A stretch of 64,000 bases of DNA from Isoetes taiwanensis (taxonomy: Eukaryota; Streptophyta; Lycopodiopsida; Isoetales; Isoetaceae). The position numbers and the translations under genes were made by a program. Position 1 is the stretch's first letter. The number at the start of each line of letters is the position of its first letter. The stretch lies in contig JAJEKV010000284.1 in assembly GCA_021234155.1 (NCBI GenBank), positions 124,001 to 188,000 on the forward strand. Reading direction: 5' to 3'. This document shows, piece by piece, positions 32,849 through 44,966 of this stretch. The notes beneath the pieces were generated by a model. That model searched no databases, was not told the origin of the DNA, and saw only the letters and a program-made list of their open reading frames with translations.

Positions 32849-33973
32849 ATGTCCTCATGTTATTGTGTAAGTGTTGGACCCAGCCCTAGATCCAACGACT
32901 AAGATTTCACTAAATGGAGGGCTTAGATTTTTATTATCGCAGATTTTTAAAACAAAACGAAAAGGAAAGCCGCGAACAGAAAGGGAAGCAGCGGCGGAGG
33001 CTATGGCAATGGTGCAATCAGAGGAGACGGAATGGAAAGGATAGCTAGGTATGGCAATGGTGCAACCAAAACGAAAAGGAAAGCCGCGAACAGAAAGGGA
33101 AGCAGCGGCGGATTGCTATGGTTTGGCTTTGGCCTCTTTTCCTTCATCGATTTAGGGCTTTTGACTCTGCATCAAATGCTAATCCGTTTACTGCATGAGT
33201 ATGCAGTAGACTTCCCTTCCTTTTCCTTGGCGCATCCAGCTATTGCATGAGTATGCAGTATGCTTCCCTTCATTTTCCTTGATTCTTTAGCTTTTCTGTA
33301 GACAACAACATGTTGGTGGTGCACCAATTGAAGCTGAGCGGCAAACGAACTGATTGTCGATGTGCAAGTCTCACTTGCCATTTGGCTGACTGAATTGCAT
33401 GCAGTTATGGCACGGTAAGAAATCCTACAAGATTTTTAGAATTTTAGTTCCACATAAGTCTTTTGAGGTTTCTTATGTTCCAGGAGATGAAAGCGAGCAT
33501 GGCAATGCATCTATTTGATATTGATCATCATTTTCACTTTTGATTAGTGACTTTCCATAAGCAGTCAGGGATACTCCAAGCAGTGGTGAATATTATGCAT
33601 TAAAGATCATGATTGAGCAGTGCTCTTCTTCATTGTTACAATCTTGATTGAAGATTCTCAAAAGGCCAGGTATGATTCTGCATTTTAGAGTTTCTTAGTA
33701 GTAACCTTTGAGTGCCAAATAATGGGAAGATGTCTAGGGATGCTTTAGGATTAATGTTTTTTCTTCTTTGTTGCAACGTGATTCTTCAAAAATCCCTAAA
33801 ATCCCATTTTCCTTTTGTGCCTAGCAGAATGTAGCAACTACAAAAAGGAGTTGGATAGAATGCGGCAACTGTGGTTGGATAATTGATCTGTTTCTTTAAT
33901 TTGAAGTTGTTGGGTATGTGGTGTCCTTCTCGCATGTAAGCACGTTGACTTAGTGGATTAGGAATCCTGGTAT

Positions 33974-34165
33974 TTCGAGCAAATCAAGTGGCATGGTTTT
34001 GAGCCAACCATGGAGCAGAATAATTGCATGATTGATCTTCTAGGCCATGCCTGTTATTTCAAAGAGGCAGAGAATATATTACAGGCCTTTAGCAAAATGT
34101 ATGGGAATGTGGAAAAAGGAAGAAGATGCTTTGATAAATTGGTTTGTATCAATCCCATGCTGGGT
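33974..34165 (+). pseudogene. PPR protein fragment, copy 2
   Basis: The second copy from the internal duplication, identical in sense to copy 1. Past the duplication it reads into Helitron sequence (CQVSLPKQKN). Confidence 0.75.
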
Positions 34166-35722
34166 ATGTCCTCATGTCAAGTATCTTTGCCGAAACAAAA
34201 AAATTTCTTTGGATGTGGTGAAGCTTAACTTTTTCTCCCGCTGTTCCTTTTTTTCCCTCTCTACTCATGCCGGAGACGCTTGAAATGGCCTGACCTGAAT
34301 AGACTTTTATTGGCATCATGTACAGATAGATGCTAGAGTTTAAGTTCACGTTTCTATGCTTGCATAATAACTTGGATGCCTGCAGATAGTGCTTACAGTT
34401 AGATATCATACTGCAATTAGTAGGTTGATGTTGGCTGCCTATGCTGATGATGTGCAAATAGATAAAAAGTCATGCATGCAATTGCTAGATTCGTTTACAT
34501 ATTGAAGTAAAAGTTAATTCTGCATAAGCACTCAAATGTTTTCATTGGGAGAATGCTCAAGACGCCATCGTTGGTGAGAATGCGGTTATCATGAAGGTAA
34601 TTCTACAAAGTCCAGTCCCAACATTCTGCAACATAGCTTCTTATGGCAACATCTTAGAGTTTTTGAAAATGGTAATTTCCAAGGTTAAACACTATCAAAT
34701 ATGCAGGGCAAGGCAGAAATAAATATATTAACATAACAACTCAAAAGTAGGGATGGAATCTCAATGAGCTATTGAAGTTATTCCAAATCATGCACCTTTA
34801 GTCAACTATATATCCACATGCAATGTGATTTTACTATATGGTTTTTTAAACAAAACCGTTCACAATTCCATAATATATTGCAGTATTGGTTAGCACATTG
34901 TGTAAATGGGAAGACTTATTGGAAATGCATGTATTCCTTCTATCATAGCAGTTGTGACCCATAACATCATAAAATCTACATGTACTTTTCAATTGTAAGG
35001 TATTTATTTATGAGAGCCAGTATTTATAAAAGCCCATTCCTCCTGAGTTGAACAATACATTATTATGGCATAGAAACAACACAATTTGCACTTTTTTATT
35101 TTTCTTTTGTCTTTTCACTATTAGTTGTGCTTGATGAAGCATATATAGAGTTCTCAAAAGAGCCCTCGCGTATGTCATGGGTGAACCTCTTACAACAACA
35201 ATATTATCCAATATTCCAAGTATTACAACAATAGATATTATCAAAGATTTTGCATTTGGAGATATCCATGATAAGCATAGATTTAAGCAACGTCACATTT
35301 CTCTCAGAACACTTCATTAAGTATCACTATGTGGACGTATGTACACACGTATTTGCCTGTTAATCCCAATGAGCAACAATAAACTCAACAATTAATTTGC
35401 AAGTTTTAGTTCACATGGCTCTCTAAAAAACATACAACCAATTAAACCTTTGCCACTTTTCAACGACGCATTGAGCAAACCTCTAATGCTTCAACTCTAA
35501 CAAACATGGAAGACATTAAAAAACTTTGTCAATGCATCAAGCTATTCTAGGCCCAAAACCATGAATGCAAAAGCTTCTAATAGAGGAAAGAATTAGAAAG
35601 CAAGCTAAAGCATTGAAAGAAAGGATAATGCATCGAGTGGTGAGCAGCACCTCGGTATCACTGCTACTTGATCATTGACAGGTCCCCAACTTGTGCCCAG
35701 CAACGCTGGGTACCGTTACTAG

Positions 35723-37550
35723 TTATCTATAGTGAGTGTGCTTAAGTGCCCCATAATTAACAACAAGAATATTAGAAACTCCTAACCCTAATTATAAGCC
35801 TAGACAATAATACTTTTTTGTTGATTCGATAAATCTTGAATGTTCTATTAGTTGTATTTGACGATATCCAAATTTGACTTAAAAATCCCAAATCCTAAAC
35901 CAATATAACCATTAGCAACTATTTATTGAGCAATAATAGTTGTGTGTTGATTCGATAAACCTTGAATGTTTGCATTGTACATCCCTTAAGAGTTGCATTG
36001 TGCAATTTGCCTAGAAAAATAATTTGTGCATTTGTGACGCTTGCAAGTGGTTCACGTAAATTAGGTGAAGTTTAAGCACTCATAACAGAGCATTCCATAG
36101 GATATGAAGCAAATTAAGTGATACATAGAATTATAGAAGCAATTGCTTTAGATTAAGTTCACATTATCTAGAGATGGCAACATATACTATTTGTGGATAT
36201 CTCCAACTCCAAACTAAGGCAGATTAAGTTCACATTATCTAGAGATGCCAACATGTAATATTTGTGGATATCTCCAGCTCTAAACTAAGGTATCACTGCA
36301 CATTTTCTTACATTTTGATACCTTTCATGATAGGTTACTCCAAACATTTTCATCAAAGTGCTAAATGCAAAAAAGTTGGAGCAGAATTTTGTGTTTACCA
36401 AAGATGCTAGAGTTAATGCAAAAAAAGATATAAGAATGGAGCAAAATGCGAGATATGTCATTATGTGTTGAAATCTCTCTGAATCATTCAACTATCACAA
36501 AGGAGTGTTAAAAACAATTGTTCACCTATTATTTTCTACAACATGTGAGCTCGCATATTCTTTTCCAGAACAATTATAGTTTTTTAGCAATGAATAATTG
36601 CTTAGATGCTAGTTCTTATCCATTGCAAACAATCTAATCTATAATGGCAAATAACTTCAACATTTGAAATCTCTCAGCAATTCCAAAGTCCTCTACTTGT
36701 ATATCCACTCCAATCTGTTCTACAGCTACTATGGGGGAGTTTGTCTTTATCCACAACAAATGTATCCTTGGAGTGTTTCTCATGTATCAACCCTTTCCAA
36801 CGGCTTCAAAAGAAGCCATGTACAATATAAATAAAATCTTTTTAAAACACTTCAACATGGCTTTCAGAACTACATTTTTTTAACAGAAGGAATTTCCAAT
36901 GTTACAAATGAAAGCAATCAAGATGATTTTTTAACAAAAGGAATTGCCGATGTTACAAATGAAAGCAATCGAGTCTAATTTATGCTGCTCATAGTAAATA
37001 GTATTTTGTAAATTTCTCGCATGGTCAAATTGGATGTCCTACCATGACCACATAAGAAGAGTCTAATCACAGCGAAAATTTTGTCCAGGCCCTCAGAAGA
37101 TTCATGTCCATTTGGTCATGGATTGCCAAAATGGGATGGCGTCGGAACAGCGGCAAGCACAAAGAGGAGAAATTTCAAGGATGTTCCTTTTTTATGTAAT
37201 CAACGACCCAAATTGATGCACCTTTTACGAACGGCCGAGATCGGTTGCCCCATTTCACGAATCCTCTTAACACCTTCTTAGCCACACTCGACGGCCAGGA
37301 TGACTGGGGTGCATGATCTTATGCATGCCCACCATGCCCCCATGCATGCGTCCTCCATGAGCTGTCATGATCTCTATTGTTGATATTCTAGCGGACGGTG
37401 AGGATTCAGAGCCAATCCATGGGTATGCATATATGGGGTGCGGATGGGGGGGCATGGGAAACCCCCCTCATCCTAATAACTATATAAATATTAGGATAAG
37501 TTTTGCCACACATGGCAAATTGTGTTGGGAAAAAAAAAATTTGGGGCCAA
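35723..37550. other. no gene; one 71-bp tandem duplication
   Basis: AT-rich. The segment around 36150-36221 (AGATTAAGTTCACATTATCT, then GTGGATATCTCCA) is repeated at 36222-36292. Nothing coding is supportable. Confidence 0.5.
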
Positions 37551-38721
37551 CTCCCTAATTGGTTGCAAATTGGCACATAAACATGAAATGAAATTGATAC
37601 ACATGAAAATTATATAAAGTACATATGCAAGTATACAAAATACATATGCAAGTATGCAAAGTCTATCAATATGCACAACTGCCATTGTCTCCATCCCTGC
37701 AATCATGGGTCGAGTCATGTTGTCCCCCTCCACTCCATGTCCTTGAAAGAATGGTCTGTCATCTCGGACATCGATGTCATATTCTTCCTCTGCCAAGTTC
37801 TAGGCCTGACCTTCATGGAGCATCCGTACAATCCTCTAGAAAAAATAACATTAGAAACTGTGCTGATCAGTAACATCTCCATTGACTTCAAGTTATATAT
37901 TGACCTCTCTATCGGCTTCATGAAGTAGCCATATATTATGTCCCGCCATGTATAACTCAGTCAGGTTATAACATATTTTTTCTTACATCGCACTAGTCCT
38001 GAATGGGCACAAATCTGTATTGCACGTACTGAAAATAAAGTAACAGTTAGTAGGTTTGCATTTCACATAGTAACTGCTACTTTATTTTCAGTACGTGCAA
38101 TATGGATTTGTGCCCATTCAGGACTAGTGCGATGTAAGAAAAAATATGTTACAGCCCGACTGAGTTATACATGGTGGAACATAACATATGGCCACTTCAT
38201 GAAGCCGATAGAGAGGTTAGTATATAACTTGAAGTCAATAGAGATGTTTGATCAACACAAATGTTATTTTTTGTAGAGGATTGTACGAATGCTCTATGAA
38301 GGCCAGGTCCAGAATTTGGCAGAGGAAGACTATGACATCGATGTTCGAGACGACAGACTATTTTTTCAGGGACGTGGAGTAGAGCAGAACGACGTGACTC
38401 GATGCCATAATGACAGGGATGGAGACAGTGGCAGTTATGCATATTGATAGATTTTGCATACTTTGTATATCTGCGTATGTATTTTATATAATTTTCATGT
38501 GTATCGATTTCATATCATGTTTATGTGCCAATTTGCAACCAATTAGGGGCAATATTATTTATATATCATGCGTGACAAACCTATATTTGTCACGAGTGAC
38601 CAAATTATTTATATATTGCGTGACAAATGGTTTCACGTTTGTCACGAGTGAGAAAAGTCATTTGTAATAGTGATATTTTGCATGACAAAAACTATGACAA
38701 CAAGGGTTATCTCTACTAGTG
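37551..38721. mobile_element. CACTA element end with 1-kb hairpin
   Basis: Arms 37551-38049 and 38071-38550 are inverted copies around a loop of about 20 bp (CGTACTGAAAATAAAGTA / TACTTTATTTTCAGTACG). Each arm holds the same coding relic (LAEEEYDIDVRDDRPFFQG). To the right, repeated GCGTGACAAA / TTTGTCACGAGTGA motifs look like CACTA subterminal repeats. The end at 38721, read on the minus strand, is CACTAGTAGAGATAACCC, very like canonical plant EnSpm/CACTA termini. The opposite end was not found. An internal terminus-like CACTATTACAAATGAC ends at 38672. Confidence 0.65.
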
Positions 38722-39200
38722 ACGTACGAGGTAATCATTCCCTCAAACACGCATAGAGGTCATTGCAGATCCAACTGAGGAATGCACTGGAGCTTCAAGA
38801 ATCATTTAGATCATCTTCATGCATGTATCAATGTCAGATTATACCAAAGAAAAAGACAATAATGGACAAAAACACAGGGTTAGTGAACAAAAGTTCACCC
38901 AAACAACTGGACATTTGGCAAAAATTTGTGATTTAAGTTTTGGAATGAAGCAGGAGTTGGGGGCGGGAGCAAAGGTCATTAATGTTTCTATCTTATCTAG
39001 CACCCACATCAAAGGCACGTGCATTGCCGAACCTAAGTATAGATGACACCTGGAAAGCACTTAAGAGCCTCAATATAAAAATTCTGTACAAGCTCGCTTT
39101 CCCATTGGTTGCACATTTTTTGACGTGGCATGGAGTTGTGGCCCTTATTTGATCCCATATATCCTCTAATGTATGCAACTCTATCACTACTCCACTTGAG
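38722..39200. other. no gene seen
   Basis: A short spacer between the CACTA end and the Copia fragment. No coding frame of note. Confidence 0.4.
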
Positions 39201-39647
39201 TTTGACATCACACTTCTTCTCAATGATCCCGAGGTCTCTCCATCACTGCATTTTCTCCGAGATAACTATCGACAAATCCTTGGCATGCTGAACTTCTCTA
39301 CCATATCCACACGTCTTGATATTGCTTTCTTCTTGAGTAAACTTAGCCAATTTTCCCACTCTCCCAGGCAAACTCATTACTCTTGCCTCAAGCGAATTCT
39401 TCGATACATCTCAGGAATTGTCTCACTTGGTATTGAATATTCTGCCAGCTCAACCTTTGTTCCTATCCATGCTTATTGGACAAGGATCACCATGACTGCA
39501 AAGCAAACAACATTAGTCTTTCCAGCATTGAATCACAATGCTCATGAAACAATTTGGTTCCAACGTTTATGGCTCCAACTTTCCATTCCAGATTCATCAT
39601 TCACAGTTATCCATGTAGATAATCAAGGTGCCCTAGCCATAGCTTGA
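39201..39647 (+). pseudogene. Copia reverse transcriptase-RNase H fragment
   Basis: One frame reads FDITLLLNDPEVSPSLHFLR, then DNYRQILGMLNF, TRLDIAFFLSKLSQFSHSPR, QTHYSCLKRILRYISG, and finally VIHVDNQGALAIA. These are the conserved Copia steps: thumb to connection (Y-R-x-x-x-G-x-L), T-R-P-D-I-x-F, L-K-R-I-L-R-Y, and the RNase H D-N-x-G-A motif. The A-D-W region of RNase H is deleted (AYWTRITMTAKQT). A short internal fragment with no LTRs. Confidence 0.8.
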
Positions 39648-39885
39648 AATCCAGTTCCCTTTTTCCTTTTTTTGGTTGAGAGCTAGAGTTATACTTATAA
39701 AAATGAAGATACAGTGAAACTAAAAGAAAGAAGGCCCCAGAAGAGGCATGAGCACGAGCCTCCCATATTGGGCTGAGGCGCTCTAGTCATTGGGGGCAAA
39801 GCCACCCATGTCCTCCATCCAAGAACACTTGAAATACTGATAGAACCCTTGGGAAGAGCCCAATTTATCCAAAGATTTATCATAA

Positions 39886-42111
39886 TTACGACCCCATTTT
39901 CTGATAGGGGAGGTTGCCATTATTGCTACGATCATTATCCATTTCGTCTGGATCAGCAAATTGGCTTTCACAGTATTGAAGATGAACACCATGATCAGGT
40001 TCAAGAGGTGAATTAGCTGGTGCAGCAGCAGTTTCATTGGGAATTAACCCTCTTTTCAACATTAATCTAGCTTTTGCCTTTTGCCTAGCTTCAATCACAC
40101 CCCGTGTAAAAGGCCTACCAACATCAAATATCTCCTCAATGCCTAGCTTCCTTTTCCCATCTTGATGGAAAAGAATAGCTCTCATTCTATTTGCATTGTC
40201 TTCCCTCTTTTTTTCTACCATTTTCTCAGCCTCTTTCAAAGCCTTGGCCTCCATCCTTACTTTCATTTGCAGCTCTTTACCCTTTCTTTTCTCTTCTTGA
40301 ATTAACTCTTTCTCAACTTGCTTTTCTAACCTTATCTTGTTGGCTTCTACCTTTCTGTTATGCTCATCTACCTTGGCCCTTAACATCTCATCTGATGTCA
40401 CCATGAGTCTATTTGCAAGCTCAATTGGCAATCTACTCTTCCTTACCTTTGGAATGCTGGAAGGTGCAGGGCCATTGGCTATTATAACAGTGGAAGGGAC
40501 AACATTGGCAGTACCAAATTTTGTCCCAGGAGCAACATTTGAACTTGGATTTGGAGCTGCAAGAACTGGACCAGCAACATTTGCAACTTCAGTGGCAACA
40601 GCGGCAAGTGCAAACAAACTTGCATCAGCACATGCAAGCCCATTGGGATTGGCGTCTTCATTCACCTGCACACGCATGAACAATCTAAATCAACAACTTA
40701 TAACAATAATTAAACAATATTTTAAGCATGGATTTAATAAAAAATCTTACCTACAACTTCTTGGACATTTGGCTCAACATCCACTGCCACATTTTCGTCC
40801 TCTTCCTCGTCTTCACTGTCTTGAACAATCATACTCTCAGCCACTTGGTCTGGTTGCACAGCAAGCATTTTCCATGGCCAAATTCCTGTGGCAGCAAAGC
40901 CGGCTTTGATGTTCACTGCAATTAATGATTGTCTAAGAGACTGAGAGACCAATGTTGCCATGTCCTCCTTGTTTGATTCATGCATATCATTCTGTCCCAT
41001 GTATTTGTGTCTCAAAGCTTTAAATGCACCCTTCATAGGTCCAAAACAAGAAACATCAAGTGGCTAGAGATTATGAGAAGTATGTGGAGGTAGTTGGAAT
41101 ATGTGCAAGCCCATTTCCTTGGCATGTTGGATCACTTTCAGGTTCACGTGTGATCCATGGCCATCACAAATCAATAAATGAGGTCTTTCTAAACTAATGC
41201 CTCCTAGCACATTCTTCTTGAAGTGATCCAGCCATGCATCAAAAAACTCATTAGTAATCCAGGCTTTTTTTTTATAAGACATAGCTGCTCCAGGTTCACA
41301 GCCAACAAGATCATATCCCTTAATTTCTTGCCTTTAAATATATAAAGATTGGGAATTGTATGGCCTGCAACACTTACACAACATAGGGTAGTTAATCACT
41401 CTCTATTCTTGGGGATTGTTTCAGTAACATTTCTATCCCCTTTTCTGGCCACAATTCTCATCCCACATCTGCTGCCTGCTTGCACACCCATTTCATCACA
41501 ATTCCATATTCTACATGGTTCTAAATCTAAATCATCAAAAGCTTTTCTAAGGCCAATGTAAAAACCTATCAGATTAGTGGAGTTAATGGCGTTTACTCTT
41601 TGCACCTCAACACACTAGGCAGATCTAAGTGAAAGCTCAGGATGTCTACCTCTAAAGAGATGCCACCATTTGTGTCCAGGTATGCCATCTTTGAAGTATG
41701 CCTGTTGGCACACATCTCAGCTACCTTCTCCCTCATGACACGAAGTGTGACTCCCCTACCCTCATCACACATTTGTAATGCCCACTGAACCAGGTCTTCT
41801 TCCTCCACATCTGATAAACCTTTGGGTTTTGATCCCCTTTTCACCTCACACTCACCAAAAACCCAACGAGTTAGAGTGGTTAATGGAATACCATAATGAA
41901 GTGAGGCTTTTCTTATGGACTTCCCATCCTCAACAGCTTCCAATGCCTCCTCCATGGCCTCCATAGTCCATGCCCCTCTTTTACATGACTTCACTCTCTT
42001 GCTGCCAAGGATAGAAGGAGGCACAGGGGTATGGATCAATGATTTAGTAGGCCTTTTTGATATGCAATTACTCTCTGAAGGTGGAGCAATCTTCCTCCCT
42101 CGAAGATTCAT
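39886..42111 (-). pseudogene. pogo/Tigger-type (CENP-B-like) transposase
   Basis: Reading 42111 to 39886: an N-terminal helix-turn-helix of psq/CENP-B type (WTMEAMEEALEAVEDGKSIR, then KASLHYGIPLTTLTRWVFG), then catalytic segments WNCDEMGVQ (first D), HLLICDGHGSHVN (second D) and LQPLDVSCF-type PLDVSCF (third D), then FRATGIWP-like FAATGIWPW and a long lysine/glutamate coiled coil (EEKRKGKELQMKVRMEAKAL). Lesions: frameshift near 41700, TAG near 41620, TGA near 41395, a frameshift near 41320 and TAG near 41068. Catalytic residues survive. Cut-and-paste Tc1/mariner superfamily. I could not find its terminal repeats. Confidence 0.85.
40666..40754 (-). other. predicted 89-bp intron in pogo-type gene
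   Basis: On the minus strand GTT/GTAGGTAAG at 40754 and GTGTGCAG/GTGAATG at 40666 join NVQEV to VNEDANPN in frame. A donor four bases later (GTAAGAT) would break the frame, so the first is preferred. Confidence 0.6.
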
Positions 42112-42646
42112 GGTGGAACAAAACTGAAATGGAATTACACAACAGGAATTTGAAGATGGATAAGGTATGTGGGACTACATATAAATATGTCTACTTCTTG
42201 GGGGGAATTAAATGGGGGCAATTAATGGAGTTAAAACAAAGGGGGAAGACAAACCTGGGGCTGCAGATGCAGCCAAGGCATCAATCCACACATCCCTGAC
42301 CATTCGTATGGTTTCATCATAAAAAGTATCTCCACATGCATGCAATGTCTAAGGCTGAAAAACGGAAAAAAATGTCAGTTAAGTTCAAGTCAAAGATACT
42401 AAATAATAAAAAGATTTTGGAAAACTTAGCTTTTGATTTCGTAGCATAGAGCACCTACAAGGTTTTACCTCCATATCTCCCTTGTGAAGCCCAAGTTTTG
42501 GGGCCAAAACTCCCTCAACTGCTCAAGAAATTGCTTGAGAGATCCCCATAGGAAGACCGTTCCTACTCCATGGAGGACAAAGGAAATCGTTTGCGGAAGA
42601 TTGAATATCTGTGGTAGTGCGGGGGTCTCCATCAGAGGGTGCAGCT
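42112..42646. other. no gene seen
   Basis: Probably the 5' flank of the pogo-type element on the left. No terminal repeats recognised. Confidence 0.4.
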
Positions 42647-42826
42647 ATGGCCATCTTCGTAAACCCTAAACCCTATCTCCCAGCTGTCGCGGGAATGCTT
42701 AGGGACGCTTCACATGTCACCGGCAAAAACTTGCCGGACGTCAAGCCGTTGGAGACGCTCAGCTGTAAACTGCTTCAGCAGTTCGGGGACGAACGACTTG
42801 GACATCGAACCGGCCGTCTCAAATGA
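42647..42826 (+). CDS. short ORF, possible first exon
   Basis: A 59-codon frame from ATG: MAIFVNPKPYLPAVAGMLRD, then ASHVTGKNLPDVKPLETLSC. It is proline/leucine-rich and reads like real protein, perhaps the first exon of a host gene, but I do not recognise it and see no clean donor before the stop. It lies about 420 bp upstream of the receptor kinase on the same strand and in a different frame from it. Could be a remnant. Confidence 0.3.
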   Translation: MAIFVNPKPYLPAVAGMLRDASHVTGKNLPDVKPLETLSCKLLQQFGDERLGHRTGRLK

Positions 42827-43265
42827 ACTGCATGTGAATACAGAAAATTTTACATGTGAGGCGCCTCTTAGGGGTCACCGTTGCCGGAAAAAACAGTTTC
42901 CGTTAGCCATCGTAGCCCTAAACCGTCCAATGGAGGTGCCCCGTATGTGGGCCATCTCCCTTACAGCTTATCTTGGCTGGCTGGCAACATGGTTTGGCCG
43001 CTGCCGAAGAGCAAGGGAAGCGCCGATCCGTAAATAGCCCCCGTTGAGTACCGTACTTTAATCCGAGTAAGGAGTAAGGAGTCTTTCGAGAATTGTGGAT
43101 TCTATCATTTTATTCCTAATGGGGCCTCTTTTGAGTCGCATTATTCTCTAAATAAATGTGGATAAATGAAGGTGCAACGCAAAGGAATCGTTTGCGCACG
43201 TATTCAGCCTTCAGTTTTAGAACAAAGGCCTTCTCTCTTCAATGAAAGCAAGGGGGAAAAAAAAA

Positions 43266-44861
43266 ATGCCAGAGTTTATGGTGAAATGTGCGCTATTGCT
43301 CGCTCTTATCCGATGTGCAACATCAAATTCTTCCCGATGCAATACAGAATACGGATGTGGAAATTATGGAATTTGTGATCCATCTCGAGGAGATTATTGC
43401 TTCTGCGCTGATACTTTTACTGCCATAAGTCCGACCAACGCTTCCGCTGGGTGTAACCTAGGAGAGGGTTATACAACCCAATTCATAATGCTAAAAGGTG
43501 TGGCCTATTCTTTTTATCACGGATCTGATCCATTTTATTCTTCATATAATTCTTCAGATTGCCAAAATGCCTGCGTGCAACAAAACACCTGTTATGCAGC
43601 ATTTTTCAACGGATCTGGTGCTTGTCACCTCTTACTAAGGAAACCTGGTTCCCTCCTATATACTCTTGATCAGAAAGATGTTGCCTTCATCTATGCTGGT
43701 GGCACTGGCAAGCACTCCTGCTGTAGTGGATTTCCCGTTGGCGCAATTGTAGGTATTGCTCTTGGAGGTTTAATAGTTTTAATTTGTTTAATTTTGCTTA
43801 TATATCGTTGTAAGCTCAATCAGCATAAAAAAAGAAAGATCCAGGTGGCTTGGCCTGGGAAAAGCACAAAAAAGGGCATAGGCCCGATACAGTATTCATA
43901 CTCTGAGATAAAGAAGATGACCAAGAATTTCAATGAAAAAATAGGTCACGGAGGATATGCTGATGTGTATAAAGGATTTACTAATGGTACAGAGTTAGCC
44001 GTCAAAGTAATCAGGGCCATTGGAAATCAGGCGAGAGATTTCAACAGGGAGATAACAGTGCTTTCAATTATTCACCACTTCAACCTGGTTGATTTTGTGG
44101 GGTATTGCGCAGAAGGGACTAAAATGATTCTAGTGTATAAATTCATGGAGAATACTTCCCTGGACAAATGGATTTTCAGCAATTCTGCCAATCCGCTAAG
44201 CTGGGTGAAAAGATTTGACATCATAACAGGTGTGGCATCTGGAATGACTTATCTACACGAGCAGTGTGGAAACATTGTTCTACACTTAGATTTGAAGCCT
44301 CAGAACATACTATTAGATAAGAATTTTGCGCCTAAAGTTGCTGATTTTGGTCTTAGCAGGTTGCTAGACAGGGATCAACCCATGACATTCACTCAGACCA
44401 TAAGAGGATCACCCTTATACATAGCACCGGAAACCATGACGGGAGCTGGTCTAAATGAGAAGATGGATGTTTACAGCTTTGGAATCATAATGCTGGAAAT
44501 TGTGGCCGGGCGAAGAATTATAGATATATCTGGATCAGCACTGGCACAAGCTGTCTCAAGCATTGAGAGGGAAGATTTCTTTCCATTCGAATTGGTGGAT
44601 AGTGCCATACATACGTCTGTAGATGAAATTCAAGCTAAGAGGGTGATTCGAATTGCTTTTCTTTGCCTTTTGGCACCTGCTCAACGTCCTGTCATGTCTT
44701 GTGTTCTTCTTATGCTGCAGAAAAGGATACCCACCCAAACCCTTTCCGCTGCACAAGAAGCAAATCTGAAGGAGTGTTTTGCATCCAAACGTTCACCCCT
44801 GGCAGTTGTTGCAACACCTGTTATGAGCTACAGCTATGATGGGGACTTTGCTCCTGCATGA
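43266..44861 (+). CDS. receptor-like Ser/Thr kinase, lectin-less, non-RD
   Basis: Intron-less and complete. Starting at 43266 (MPEFMVKCALLLALIRCATS) gives a signal peptide directly; an ATG at 43242 adds only MKARGKKK, and residue numbers below count from it. Residues 33-57 are a compact EGF-like cysteine module (CGNYGICDPSRGDYCFC). 71-150 is PAN/apple-like with paired cysteines. 166-188 is a membrane helix followed by a basic stop-transfer. The kinase domain has a glycine loop GHGGYADVYKG (235-245), Lys255, Glu270, HLDLKPQN (348-355), DFG (368-370) and APE (395-397). HLD instead of HRD makes it a non-RD kinase, a class often tied to pattern-triggered immunity. It resembles S-domain (SD2) and LRK10-like kinases but lacks the B-lectin domain. 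Plasma membrane location is inferred. Confidence 0.9.
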   Translation: MPEFMVKCALLLALIRCATSNSSRCNTEYGCGNYGICDPSRGDYCFCADTFTAISPTNASAGCNLGEGYTTQFIMLKGVAYSFYHGSDPFYSSYNSSDCQNACVQQNTCYAAFFNGSGACHLLLRKPGSLLYTLDQKDVAFIYAGGTGKHSCCSGFPVGAIVGIALGGLIVLICLILLIYRCKLNQHKKRKIQVAWPGKSTKKGIGPIQYSYSEIKKMTKNFNEKIGHGGYADVYKGFTNGTELAVKVIRAIGNQARDFNREITVLSIIHHFNLVDFVGYCAEGTKMILVYKFMENTSLDKWIFSNSANPLSWVKRFDIITGVASGMTYLHEQCGNIVLHLDLKPQNILLDKNFAPKVADFGLSRLLDRDQPMTFTQTIRGSPLYIAPETMTGAGLNEKMDVYSFGIIMLEIVAGRRIIDISGSALAQAVSSIEREDFFPFELVDSAIHTSVDEIQAKRVIRIAFLCLLAPAQRPVMSCVLLMLQKRIPTQTLSAAQEANLKECFASKRSPLAVVATPVMSYSYDGDFAPA

Positions 44862-44866
44862 TAAAA

Positions 44867-44880
44867 CAGCGTTGCTGGGC
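44867..44880 (-). mobile_element. half of a Helitron 3' hairpin (relic)
   Basis: CAGCGTTGCTGGGC is most of the family hairpin, missing its outer GCC and CTAG. It sits six bases after the kinase stop codon. Probably a truncated copy of the 3' end found intact 100 bp further on. Confidence 0.5.
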
Positions 44881-44966
44881 TAAGTTCTTCCCTGCATCCT
44901 TGTCATCCATATAATATGTTGTAATTATAGATATTGCATTGTACTCATAAACTCTTATATTAATCA

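Larger units (their letters stand above)
31531..34178. repeat. 1.32-kb internal tandem duplication
   Basis: Positions 31531-32856 recur at 32857-34175 with few differences (copy 2 has a few small deletions near 33345 and 33400). Copy 2 starts at ATGTTATTGTG and so lacks only the first dozen bases of the Helitron 5' end. The junction shares ATGT with the end of the unit (TCCTCATGT), indicating a microhomology-mediated event. Confidence 0.9.
31519..35722 (+). mobile_element. non-autonomous Helitron, complete, 4204 bp
   Basis: Starts A/TCTTATATAATAATG, followed by the family block TAAGTGTTGGACCCAGCCC. Ends with the hairpin GCCCAGC-AAC-GCTGGG (35695-35710), then TACCGTTA, CTAG (35719-35722) and host T. 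All four Helitron hallmarks are met: TC start, hairpin, CTAG end, A/T insertion without target duplication. It encodes no Rep/helicase and would rely on an autonomous relative such as the broken one at 56.7-61.3 kb. It carries a PPR gene fragment duplicated by an internal tandem duplication. Confidence 0.85.
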
